A DNA stretch of 64,000 bases from Collinsella aerofaciens (GTDB lineage Bacteria; Actinomycetota; Coriobacteriia; Coriobacteriales; Coriobacteriaceae), in assembly GCF_015558785.1 (NCBI RefSeq), contig NZ_JADMOP010000007.1:28329-92328 (forward strand), read 5' to 3'. A program made the translations under genes and the position numbers. How positions within the stretch are numbered: the first letter of the stretch is position 1; each line of letters begins with the position of its first letter. The notes under the pieces are model-generated. The model made no database searches and was not told where the DNA came from. It saw nothing but the letters and a program-made list of their open reading frames with translations. This document shows positions 55,974 through 64,000 of the stretch, in pieces.

Positions 55974-57729
55974 ACGTGTCCTCCACGACCTTACCGCCGT
56001 CTTGCACGTAAAAACACTTCATGCCGTAGTGCTTGCCGTCGTCAGTCACATAGTAGTCAAACGCATCTTGCCTATAACCGTCGGAGTTGGTGGCACGCAC
56101 GCGCACAAAATACTGGCCGGCATCGGGCGCATCGCAGGTCACCTCGGGAAGCAGCACGTCCTCGGCCTTAAAGACCACGTCGCTTATGGCATAGTCGCGC
56201 GCAAGCTCCACGGTGTAGCGAATGTCGCGCGCCTCAAAGTCGTAGGACGCATCCCAGTTAATGCGCAGCTTACCGTTATCGATCTGCGGCACGCCGATGT
56301 AGAACGGCATGGGCTTTTTAAAACTCTCGCGAAAGCTCTTGTAGTTCTCCTCGATCTCGGAGGGAATCGCCACGGCGATCTGCTCGTATTGGTCCTTGGT
56401 GACAGGCAGATGGTCGATATCGGGCGAAGCAAAGACCAGGGATTCAGTCACCTCGCGGTAGTGCTTGATCATCTTGCTCAGGCGTGCCTCGGTCATATAC
56501 GAGCGCAGGTCCTTGACGGCGCGGTCGAGCTCGCTGCGAAACGATTTGCTGCGCAGCGCACGATTGAACAGTACGTTGCCCCAGTAGTTGCTTGCGCCGC
56601 GCTCCCAGCTCGCATAGTCCGAGAACCCCGTAAGAGACAGCTCCAGCTTGCGCAGCATGCCGTCGTTGTCCCAATCTAAAAAGTACCAGGTATTTGAGTT
56701 GAGCGAGCTGTACAGATAGCAGTTACGGTTCTGCGTATCGCAGTTGCCCGTCAGGATCTGAAACGCCAGCCAATAGACCAGATTTTCGGTATCAAAGTAG
56801 GTGTCGAGCACGTCATCGATCTTTTGCGATTCGTCGTTGAGCGCATCGAGCATCTCGATGAGCTTGGTGTGGTCCGAATCGCCCTTAATCTCGAGCATGC
56901 CCTCAAATTTAGCCTGGTTGTAGTCGGGATCGTCGGCGAGCTTAATGGTATCCTCGTAGCGATGGAAATCGAAGCTGTTCACCTTATACAGGTGTCCGCT
57001 CTTATCCAGGCCATGTGCCTTAAGCGCCGTCTTGTTGAGCTGCTCCACCTGCGTAAACAGGCCGTAGTCCTCAAAGGTGTCGTTGGACTTTTCGGTCTGG
57101 TCGCACACCCACAGATGCACAAACTGCGTACGTAGGCCCATCATCTGGGGAATCCCACGGATAAGGTCGTAGGCCATCTTGTTGCGAAAACGCATACCCT
57201 CGCCCATGTGCTTGTTGAGCGCAATCGCGCGCTGTTGGCGCCAGGTACCCTTGCCCTTTTTGAGCTCCGCCTTGTAATTCTTTTGCGAGTTCATGCTCGA
57301 CGTCTGGCCGCGCACCTGCACGGTAGCATTGGGCGCTTCCTCGCCATAGCCAACCTCGCCGGCCTCCGGGCCCTCTTCGTCGCCCGGCTGCAACAGGCCC
57401 ATAACCTGATAGCGCGTCACGCCCATGTCGGCATAGTCATACACCGAGTACGTGTTGATCTCGGCCCAGCTGTGGTCGGTGTTCTCGGAGCTGTTGCCGC
57501 GCGAGACCGTCAGGTACATGGTCACAATGCCCGAGTCGTCGTAGACCTCGTAGAGCTCGTCCTTGTCGCGCAGGTGTTTGGCCTTATTCGAGGCCTCAGC
57601 CTTTTTAATCTTGTCCTGCTTTTTGACCTTTTTAGTCGAGGATTCGTCCTGAGACGAACAGCCCGAAAGCAACAGCGCGCCGGCAGCCGCCTCGATCAGG
57701 CAGCGGCGAGACATCAACTTATCGATCAT
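55960..57729 (-). CDS. CotH-family lipoprotein (kinase-like)
   Basis: This 589-residue protein starts with a signal sequence of lipoprotein type: MSRRCLIE, a hydrophobic stretch and the lipobox LLSGC, so it should be anchored outside the membrane. The SRR pair before the hydrophobic part allows Tat export. A CotH domain follows with VQVRGQTSS, RFRNKMAYDL, NCDTQNRNCYLY and FLDWDNDG, the metal- and ATP-site acidic residues of CotH kinases. A C-terminal beta domain ends the protein. GGGGAGG precedes the ATG at 57729. It overlaps pelG by 11 bases. The phosphorylated target is unknown. Confidence 0.85.
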   Translation of the reverse strand: MIDKLMSRRCLIEAAAGALLLSGCSSQDESSTKKVKKQDKIKKAEASNKAKHLRDKDELYEVYDDSGIVTMYLTVSRGNSSENTDHSWAEINTYSVYDYADMGVTRYQVMGLLQPGDEEGPEAGEVGYGEEAPNATVQVRGQTSSMNSQKNYKAELKKGKGTWRQQRAIALNKHMGEGMRFRNKMAYDLIRGIPQMMGLRTQFVHLWVCDQTEKSNDTFEDYGLFTQVEQLNKTALKAHGLDKSGHLYKVNSFDFHRYEDTIKLADDPDYNQAKFEGMLEIKGDSDHTKLIEMLDALNDESQKIDDVLDTYFDTENLVYWLAFQILTGNCDTQNRNCYLYSSLNSNTWYFLDWDNDGMLRKLELSLTGFSDYASWERGASNYWGNVLFNRALRSKSFRSELDRAVKDLRSYMTEARLSKMIKHYREVTESLVFASPDIDHLPVTKDQYEQIAVAIPSEIEENYKSFRESFKKPMPFYIGVPQIDNGKLRINWDASYDFEARDIRYTVELARDYAISDVVFKAEDVLLPEVTCDAPDAGQYFVRVRATNSDGYRQDAFDYYVTDDGKHYGMKCFYVQDGGKVVEDTYEEG

Positions 57730-59263
57730 CAGAACCTCCCCAATGTTTTTGATACAGGCGAACCACCATACGTTCAAACGCACTGCGCGGCTCACCGCCC
57801 GCGCGCTTGTCCTCGTAGCATTGCTCAACACGGTCGAGCACCCGGCCAAGTTCGGTAAACCAGCCCGTCTTGTCGGTCGCCACAATGGGCTGCTGGCTCA
57901 GGATACGATAAGGCAAGTTGGCGGTATAGGTATCGAGCCGCAGCAGCGCCACGATAAAAAACACCGCCGCACCCAACAAAAAGCCAAAGCCGTAAAACTG
58001 CTGCGGCAAAAGCAACGACACGGCAGTCGCCAGCCCGGCCACACCGGCAAACAGGCCCGAAGCCAACACGGCCCCCTTATAGTCGGTAAAGTACAGCAAG
58101 ATGAGCATCACCGTATTGCCCACGGCATACAGGCCATAACCCACGCACAGCGTGCGAAAATACCCGTGCATAAGGTTGTTAAAGCCCAGCGGCAGAGCCG
58201 AGAGCACCGTGGTCTCGAGAGAAATGACCGCAGCGGTCACAAACAGCTGCTTGAGCGCGCAAAAGCGCAGTTCGCTGTTGAGCGTGGAGAGCATCTCCTC
58301 CTCGGCCACCACAATGTCGCCTACCACGCCGCCGTCGTTGAACAGGCTGTAGTAGTCGCGGTAGCGCGGATAGAAGTTGACCTCGACCGAGACCACAAAG
58401 TTGACGGTCGTGACCAGGATGGTCAAAAACGCGATGAGCGCCGGCACATCGTAGTAGGGCGCACCATAAAAGAAGCCCTTGACCTGCACGCCAATGGGAC
58501 CGGCCCAAATAATCACCAGGTGCGCAAAGAGTCCCAGATTGGTTAACAGACCCGTGAGCGCCAGCGGCATAAACTGATCGAGCCACCGCAAAAAGGGCCA
58601 GGGGCTGCGGTCGCTCTGAGGAAAATACCGGTACAGCAGCACCACGTCCCAGGCGAGCATGACGCCGTAGCCCAGAGCAATTGACGCCAACAGGCCCTCG
58701 ACCGGCGGCAGTCCCAGCGCCAGCGCGGCCAGGGCGCACAGGCACGCCACGCCAATGGCAGCCGCAAAGCTGCACAGGATGCCGCGGTAATCCTTGATGG
58801 CCGTGAGGTAACTCATGCCGTTCCAGTTGACGATCATAATGTTGAACAGCCACAGGCACAGCAGCCCCTGCAGCAGCGTGGCGCCCGAGAACAGCAAAAA
58901 GACGCCGTAGAGCACCGTGCCCGCAACGAGCATGATGGCGTTGGAGCCCCAAAACGAAGGCAGTATCTCATCCTCGCGCTCGGCAAACAACATATCAGCC
59001 AAAAAGCGCGTGACCGGCATGGAGAAAAAGCTCGTGAGCGTGAGCGACGCCAGCAGCGTATAGGTCACCATGCACACCAGCAAGTCCTGGTTAGCGCGCC
59101 CCACGCCCCACAGACCGCACAGCACCAAGATACCCACCTGGAGCAGTACACCCAGCAGCATGGGGCCCGTGCACACAATGCCGGCGTAGCCGTAAGCGCG
59201 CATCGTGGCAAACAGGCCCTTGCGCCTAAACAGGCGCTTGAGCTCAAAACCAATTCCGGCCAC
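57719..59263 (-). CDS. pelG: PelG-like exopolysaccharide exporter
   Basis: This 514-residue integral membrane protein has about 12 membrane segments and matches the PelG family: MAGIGFELKRLF at the start, FWGSNAIMLVAGT and VNFVVSVEVNFYPRYRDYY. PelG belongs to the Wzx/MATE-like fold and is thought to move the Pel polymer across the cytoplasmic membrane together with PelD, PelE and PelF. The GTG at 59263 follows GGGGGAG. It lies 3 bases after pelF, so the genes form one operon. Confidence 0.92.
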   Translation of the reverse strand: MAGIGFELKRLFRRKGLFATMRAYGYAGIVCTGPMLLGVLLQVGILVLCGLWGVGRANQDLLVCMVTYTLLASLTLTSFFSMPVTRFLADMLFAEREDEILPSFWGSNAIMLVAGTVLYGVFLLFSGATLLQGLLCLWLFNIMIVNWNGMSYLTAIKDYRGILCSFAAAIGVACLCALAALALGLPPVEGLLASIALGYGVMLAWDVVLLYRYFPQSDRSPWPFLRWLDQFMPLALTGLLTNLGLFAHLVIIWAGPIGVQVKGFFYGAPYYDVPALIAFLTILVTTVNFVVSVEVNFYPRYRDYYSLFNDGGVVGDIVVAEEEMLSTLNSELRFCALKQLFVTAAVISLETTVLSALPLGFNNLMHGYFRTLCVGYGLYAVGNTVMLILLYFTDYKGAVLASGLFAGVAGLATAVSLLLPQQFYGFGFLLGAAVFFIVALLRLDTYTANLPYRILSQQPIVATDKTGWFTELGRVLDRVEQCYEDKRAGGEPRSAFERMVVRLYQKHWGGSDDR

Positions 59264-59266
59264 CGG

Positions 59267-60694
59267 CTACTCCCCCTCTCTGGGCAGGTCAAACGCTTGC
59301 GCCGTCTCGTCGTACAGCGCGCGATAGTTGGCGAGCATCTGCTCGTGCAAAAAGTACGTGGCAACGCGACGCTGCCCGCGCTCCCCCATCTCAATGCGAC
59401 GGGCGCGGCTCACGCACATGCGCTCCATGGCATCGGCCAAGCCCTTGCGATACATGGGCGGCGTCACAAATCCCGCCACGCCAAAGTCATCGCCTGGGGC
59501 GCCTTCAAGCAGCTCGCGGCAGCAGCCCACCTCGGTCGTCACGCAGGGACGACGCGCTGCAAGCGACTCCAGCACGCTAAGCGGCTGGCCCTCGGAGATG
59601 CTCGTCAAAATTGTAAAGTCGAGCTTTTCCATGTACTCGACCACGTTAACGCGACCGGTAAAGATCAGGTCGCGCACGCCCAGGGTATCGACCAGCGCGT
59701 GGCACTCGGCGCCGTACTCTTCGTCGTCCACGCCGCCCATGATGTGCAGGCGCACCTTGGGCAGTCGCTCGTGCAGCTCAAAGAAGGCATAGATCATAGT
59801 CTTGACGTCCTTGATGGGCGCCAGGCGCACCACCGCGCCAATGTCCACCCAGCCGTCATCGGGCTTTAAGGGAATGTCCTTAAAGCGGTCGAACTGAATG
59901 CCGTTGGGGATGACCAGGCATTTGTCCGCATCGCAGCCCATATCAATCTGCGTCTTGCGGGCGTTATGGAACAAACTCGTCACGCGGAAGGCGCGGCGGT
60001 AGGTCTCCTCCGAAAGCAGGTAGAAAAAGCGAATCCAGCGGTCCTTAAACGACGGCACCACCCAATCGGCGCGAATGATCTCTTCCTCGCGCTCGCGGGT
60101 ATAGATGCCATGCTCGGTCAGCAGCACCGGCGCATGGTGAACGCTTGAGCCCAGGCAGGCGAGCAGGCCACCGTAGCCGGTCGAGATGGCATGGTACACA
60201 TCGGCCACCGGCACCTCGCTGCCCAACAGGTAGAGCACGGGCAGCAACATGGAGCGCATGGTGTGGAATGCATCGGCAAAGGGCGTGTAGGGATACTCGG
60301 CCAGGCACACGTCGCGAAAGATATCCATAAACGTGCGGCTCTGCAAAAACGAGAGCGGATGCACGCGACGGCGGTGGAAGACATCGAATAACACGTCCCA
60401 GTCCGGATTGGAGAGCGACACCAGACGGCGTAGCGCCTCGCGCTCGCGGTCGTCAAAACTGGCTTCGTGCTGCTCGCCCGAAAGCCGCAGGGCATCGTCC
60501 AGGAACACCTCGTGCACCTCGACCACGTTGCCGGGCAGCTCGTAGACAAATTTGCCGCGGTCGGCAGCATGCGCGCCAATCACCCACAGCACGAACTCGT
60601 GCTCGGGCATGGCCGTAATGTAGCCGTGCATCCAGGTGGATACGCCGCCGTGTACATAGGGGTAGCAACCCTCGAGTACCAAGCAGATTCTCAT
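59267..60694 (-). CDS. pelF: PelF-like glycosyltransferase (GT4)
   Basis: This 475-residue cytosolic glycosyltransferase has a GT-B fold: GCYPYVHGGVSTWMH at the N-terminus, HAISTGYGG, LLTEHGIYTRERE, VIPNGIQFDRF and the EGQPLSVLESLAARRP block near the C-terminus. PelF polymerises N-acetylated hexosamines from UDP-sugars in Pel-producing bacteria. It overlaps the DUF2194 stop by 4 bases (ATGA), so translation is coupled. Confidence 0.93.
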   Translation of the reverse strand: MRICLVLEGCYPYVHGGVSTWMHGYITAMPEHEFVLWVIGAHAADRGKFVYELPGNVVEVHEVFLDDALRLSGEQHEASFDDREREALRRLVSLSNPDWDVLFDVFHRRRVHPLSFLQSRTFMDIFRDVCLAEYPYTPFADAFHTMRSMLLPVLYLLGSEVPVADVYHAISTGYGGLLACLGSSVHHAPVLLTEHGIYTREREEEIIRADWVVPSFKDRWIRFFYLLSEETYRRAFRVTSLFHNARKTQIDMGCDADKCLVIPNGIQFDRFKDIPLKPDDGWVDIGAVVRLAPIKDVKTMIYAFFELHERLPKVRLHIMGGVDDEEYGAECHALVDTLGVRDLIFTGRVNVVEYMEKLDFTILTSISEGQPLSVLESLAARRPCVTTEVGCCRELLEGAPGDDFGVAGFVTPPMYRKGLADAMERMCVSRARRIEMGERGQRRVATYFLHEQMLANYRALYDETAQAFDLPREGE

Positions 60695-62571
60695 TTGTCG
60701 CTACCCTCCTTGCGCTCGATCGTCAGGGTCTTATCATTTGCCTTGAGCAGATACAGATTGCCCGTAAGGTGCGTCAGTTCGCCACCCGTCACCGCACCCG
60801 GCTCGCCATTATTGGCGCGGAACATGAGCCAAGCCTCGTCATGGAAATTGCCCAGACTAAGCGTCCAGACGTCCGCGCTGGTATCCACGCTCACCGTAAC
60901 CGACGAAAAGCGCTGGATAGCACCGGAGCACTCCGACGCCGTCTGGTGCCGTAGGTCGGGCGCAGACTTGGTAAGCCAGTCCAGGTAGTCGACCAGGCCG
61001 CCCTTGTAGACCTCCCAGCCCTCCTTGGCTCCGCGATCGGGGTCCAAAAGGTCGTCCGGGTGCATAAAGTGCGTGCTCACGTAGTGCATGTTGAGCTCGG
61101 ACACGGCTGCCAGGCGCATATAGGAATCGTCGACCATGCCGCCCGAAACAATACGTGGCTGCTCCACAATGCCATCGCTCGCCACGCCAAACTCCTGCAC
61201 GTAGGGCAGGTCGGTACCGTCCTCAAAGTACGTACTGGCAATAGTCTTAATGCGCGGGACGTCGGTGCCGATAAGCTTGCGCGCACGGGCCGAAAGGATA
61301 TTCGACGGCGGCACGTAGACCGAGCCGTGCGCATTAGGCAGCACCTCGTCCTGGAAAGCGATAAGCTCGTTGAGCGATGCGACGAGCGTTTCCTTGTTCT
61401 TCCAGGTCTTGTAGTCATACAGCGTGCCATAGTCGGTATCCCAGAGCGCCAGAGGCTGATGGTTGTAGCCGTGAAAGCCCAGCTCTCCGCCCATCTGCAG
61501 CAGCATACCGCCAAAATAGCGGAACTGCGTGGTATCGGCCTGGCGCTCAGGCTCGGTCTGGTTGACCGCGTCCTCGTAGTTTTCGATCATCACGCCGGTA
61601 TAGCGAATGCCGTATTTTTGCGCGAGCTTTTGCAGATCGGGCCACCAGACCTTGGTGTAAAAATCGGCAATGGAAAGGCCGTAGTCACGCTTGATATAAG
61701 TACCATCGCCCGAGGGCACGGGGCTAGGAAAGTCGTCCAAATAGAACACGGCGCTGTTGATGACCGGATAGGCCGAGGCATCACCCAGCAAGCTTATGGC
61801 CGAAGCATAGAACCCACGCATGACCTTGTCGTAGATGCCAATGTTGCACACCACGGTGTGGCCACTGCCGCAATCGTTAGACCAAATGAGCGGCGTGCCC
61901 GCATCGCCGGTCATAGCCCACACGTGCGCCGTCTCGCGCAATGAAACCGAGAGCGAAGAATCGAAGGGATCCGAGAACTCGTAGCGCTCTCCTCCGCCCA
62001 ACATAAAGTCCTCGCCCGGAACGATACTTTCGGCTGTCGCATAGTCATATCCGGCCGATTCGATCCCAAGCTTGGAAGCAATAGCCTGCAGATAGTTCGA
62101 GTTATCTGGCGTCATGCCCAGCATGAGTGAGCCGCCCGCACTCACCCAACTCATCAGATCGGTCAGATGCGCACCCAGTCCGTCAAGCGAGGGCATAAGC
62201 ACAATCACGCGATCAAACGACGCGAGCGATGGGATTGCGTCCGCACCGTCGGTGGCAATATCGACATCGCGATGGGCGATCTTCATGTCCAGCAAAATCT
62301 GGTCGAACTGGTCTTTAACGTCGTCGACGCTATCTTGGTCCGAGTCGGTAATGACCAGGCACGTGGGCTTTTGGCCAAAGATTGCCGAGGAGGCCGGCAC
62401 CGCATCGTTGGCGGCAAGCATCCCCAGCTTATGCTGACCCGAACTGTACTGCACGCCGGCACGCTCCACCAGCAGCACGGCGGCCATGGCAATAAAGACC
62501 GCCCACACCACGAGGAGTCCCATCCAACGAAAGCGGCCTGCACGGTCGCGGATATGGTGCACCACGTTCAT
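60691..62571 (-). CDS. DUF2194 membrane-anchored deacetylase-like protein (PelA role)
   Basis: This 626-residue protein has one N-terminal membrane anchor (WMGLLVVWAVFIAMAAVLLV) and an extracytoplasmic body of the DUF2194 family. A ligand-binding region comes first. A polysaccharide-deacetylase-like region then shows FYLDDFP (Asp-Asp) and LGFHGYNHQ (His-x3-His), the metal site of such enzymes. In this locus it takes the place of PelA, which de-N-acetylates Pel; that role is inference. The ATG at 62571 follows GGGGAGGAGG and overlaps the previous stop (ATGA). Confidence 0.82.
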   Translation of the reverse strand: MNVVHHIRDRAGRFRWMGLLVVWAVFIAMAAVLLVERAGVQYSSGQHKLGMLAANDAVPASSAIFGQKPTCLVITDSDQDSVDDVKDQFDQILLDMKIAHRDVDIATDGADAIPSLASFDRVIVLMPSLDGLGAHLTDLMSWVSAGGSLMLGMTPDNSNYLQAIASKLGIESAGYDYATAESIVPGEDFMLGGGERYEFSDPFDSSLSVSLRETAHVWAMTGDAGTPLIWSNDCGSGHTVVCNIGIYDKVMRGFYASAISLLGDASAYPVINSAVFYLDDFPSPVPSGDGTYIKRDYGLSIADFYTKVWWPDLQKLAQKYGIRYTGVMIENYEDAVNQTEPERQADTTQFRYFGGMLLQMGGELGFHGYNHQPLALWDTDYGTLYDYKTWKNKETLVASLNELIAFQDEVLPNAHGSVYVPPSNILSARARKLIGTDVPRIKTIASTYFEDGTDLPYVQEFGVASDGIVEQPRIVSGGMVDDSYMRLAAVSELNMHYVSTHFMHPDDLLDPDRGAKEGWEVYKGGLVDYLDWLTKSAPDLRHQTASECSGAIQRFSSVTVSVDTSADVWTLSLGNFHDEAWLMFRANNGEPGAVTGGELTHLTGNLYLLKANDKTLTIERKEGSDK

Positions 62572-63473
62572 CTGGCCTCCTCCCCGTCGCGCCAAAACGC
62601 CAACTGTTCGCGGTTGGCGGCACTCAAATACACATGCTGATTGTCGATCGCATCGATCACACGGTGGACCTCGTCACCGTCGCGGCGCATCACGGCCAGG
62701 CGCAGGCAAAGCATCCAAACCTCCTGCTCCTCGGGCACGTCGAGCACCAGCTGGTCGGTCACGGTCTGCGCCTCGTCGATCTGTCCGACATCGGCCAGCG
62801 CCGTCGCGTATCGAATGCGCAGCTCAAGGGTTTCCTCGCGCTCGCAGCGACGCGCAAGCAGGCGCGCGTACTGTTGGCGCTGAATCTGAGCCACGCGCCC
62901 CTCAGCCAAGCCCGAGCCCAAGTATTCACCAAGAAAATCGCAGTATTCATTGAGGTTTTGCGCGCTCGGGTCCGTCTTAAAGGCACGCTCCAGCTGCTGC
63001 AGTTTAAGGTCGGACTCCTTGGAGATCTGCGCCACCGCCGTCGCGGCATAGTGCGCCACCTCAACGTCGTCGTTAAGCTTAGCCGCCTGCAGCTGCGCCA
63101 GGTACGCGTCGGGCTCCTCGGTGAGCATGGAGAGCATTAGGCGGCGCCGGTATGCCGGGTCATTGACGATGAGCGCCTCCTCGAGCGGCACTACGCCCGC
63201 ATCGTCCTCAGCACTCGGTACCGACATGCTACGATGCAGGTCGTCGTTGAAGCGCAGCGACTCCAGCGCAGACTCTTTCAGCCCCTCGCCAAACATCGCG
63301 CTGCAGACCGATAGCAGAACCACCAGCAACGGACCCCACAGCGGCACCAGCACTATCACAGCCAGCATGTGCCCGCGCACCGGCAGCAGGCCCAGCTTCA
63401 TGAGCGTCCACAGCATCAGGCAAACCAACGCATGAATCAGCAGCAAGACGGCAGCAACGACAAGCGAGATCAA
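62568..63473 (-). CDS. pelE: PelE-like membrane protein with helical repeats
   Basis: This 301-residue protein has two N-terminal membrane segments (about 1-25 and 35-60) followed by helical TPR-like repeats up to the C-terminus (AYLAQLQAAKLNDDVEV, RYATALADVGQIDEAQTV). The architecture and position between the PelD and DUF2194 genes match PelE, a scaffold of the Pel synthase complex. Sequence identity with known PelE cannot be judged by eye. The start overlaps the pelD stop by 4 bases. Confidence 0.75.
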   Translation of the reverse strand: MISLVVAAVLLLIHALVCLMLWTLMKLGLLPVRGHMLAVIVLVPLWGPLLVVLLSVCSAMFGEGLKESALESLRFNDDLHRSMSVPSAEDDAGVVPLEEALIVNDPAYRRRLMLSMLTEEPDAYLAQLQAAKLNDDVEVAHYAATAVAQISKESDLKLQQLERAFKTDPSAQNLNEYCDFLGEYLGSGLAEGRVAQIQRQQYARLLARRCEREETLELRIRYATALADVGQIDEAQTVTDQLVLDVPEEQEVWMLCLRLAVMRRDGDEVHRVIDAIDNQHVYLSAANREQLAFWRDGEEAR

Positions 63474-63923
63474 GCGGCACCCCCCTCACCGTCACCGGTG
63501 TAAGAGATGTGCTGCAACAACGCCACGATGTCCTCGCCGTCGACGGGTTCCACCGCAATATGCTTTGCGCTCAGGCGCTCGCGGATAATGGGCAGATCGC
63601 ACGCCTTTGCCTGACGCATAAGCAGGTAGAGTACGTCGCCGTCGACCAAGCCCGCCGCGTCGCTCTCGCGGATTGCCGACCCAATTGCGCCCACCAGCTC
63701 GCCGACAGGCTCCATGCCCGGTACCACGCGCAGGAGCAAAAACTCCCCATCTTGCTATCTGCCAGCGCCTGCTCTGCCGCGAGCTCTTGGCCAAAGGCAG
63801 CCTGCTTGAGCACACAAGTGCCGTCAACGCAGCGTTTATCCTGCGCCACCGCCTCATAGTCAAAGGCACGGCCCAGCGCGCTTTCGACCAGGCCGCACAA
63901 GATGCGGAACAGGTTTTGATAAT
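63470..63923 (-). pseudogene. pelD: Broken pelD: C-terminal GGDEF-like part with a frameshift, cut at its 5' side
   Basis: One frame gives YQNLFRILCGLVESALG down to ALADSK at about 63751. A second frame then continues with GEFLLLRVVPGMEPVGEL, IRESDAAGLVDGDVLYLL and on to the stop at 63470. Restoring one base near 63752 joins them into a single PelD-like C-terminus. It has a degenerate GGDEF site (VDGDVLY) and an RxxD motif (RESD), the c-di-GMP binding site of PelD. The upstream frame hits TAA at 63931-63933, where the sequence changes character. The gene is therefore frameshifted and also truncated at the right. Confidence 0.8.
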
Positions 63924-64000
63924 GGCTCTGTTAGACCAGAATTGACATATAGGTGATGCCACCGTGGTATAATGAAACCAGCAACCACGGCATTGGAGCA
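63924..64000 (+). mobile_element. Probable end of an insertion sequence interrupting pelD
   Basis: PelD homology ends near 63923 and the + strand begins GGCTCTGTTAGACCAG, a start reminiscent of IS terminal repeats. TTGACA (63942) and TATAAT (63968) follow, then an imperfect inverted repeat CCGTGGT/ACCACGG (63962-63990). This is the usual layout of an outer end with an inward promoter. No transposase is in view and the other end is off the window, so the call is tentative. Confidence 0.5.

Noticed and set aside
63942..63973. Strong promoter TTGACA/TATAAT at the right edge
   Set aside because: The spacer is 20 bases, longer than the normal 16-18. It is kept only as part of the IS-end argument.

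Overview
The window is GC-rich bacterial DNA from a Gram-positive actinobacterium. The best fit is Coriobacteriia, probably Collinsella or a close relative. The reasons are an actinobacterial-type ileS T-box leader, a recG-rsmD-coaD-coiled coil-DUF177-rpmF-plsX-acpP-rnc-smc-ftsY-ffh gene order, a phosphotransferase sucrose operon, a Gram-positive type Pel locus with no outer-membrane genes, and several intergenic palindromic elements. The genus call is inference, because no 16S gene is present.

Layout: almost everything is on the minus strand. 1-754 is the start of a dGTPase-like gene whose C-terminus lies off the left edge. 786-4280 holds a prepilin peptidase, a family 2 glycosyltransferase, an RluD-type pseudouridine synthase and lspA. 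4653-7800 is ileS with its T-box leader. 7942-9528 is a glycerol dehydrogenase-like gene (+) converging on a DUF523 gene. 9610-15847 holds ftsH, a remnant of a cobalamin adenosyltransferase gene (cobO), a MATE exporter, a SpoU methylase, folA and thyA. A DUF134/NifX fusion (+) follows at 16066.

16951-31844 is a compact, partly overlapping block: ffh, ftsY, smc, rnc, acpP, plsX, rpmF, DUF177, a DivIVA-like coiled coil, coaD, rsmD, recG, a FakA-like kinase and an Asp23 protein. It joins protein targeting, chromosome organisation, lipid synthesis and RNA processing. tRNA-Asn and rpoD-dnaG-ribF-truB-nrnA-rbfA-infB-nusA-rimP follow to 43821, then leuS and guaB.

The accessory part starts near 48.5 kb. 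It has a ModE-like winged-helix gene abutting a PLP-fold protein that seems to lack its catalytic lysine, then a sucrose PTS operon (sacA, scrA, LacI-type scrR) with three matching operators. From 54513 to the right edge lies a Pel-like exopolysaccharide locus: pelD (broken), pelE-like, a DUF2194 deacetylase, pelF, pelG, a CotH lipoprotein, a VTC polyphosphate-polymerase-like protein and a DUF4956 membrane protein. All but pelD look intact. pelD has a frameshift and loses its homology at what looks like the end of an insertion sequence.

The most unusual non-coding signal is a structured element found twice (4515-4656 and 54369-54506). Its stem positions are conserved while the paired bases differ compensatorily. 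Each copy sits directly after the stop codon of a minus-strand gene. Three further unrelated palindromic elements sit at 11880, 32198 and 46680.
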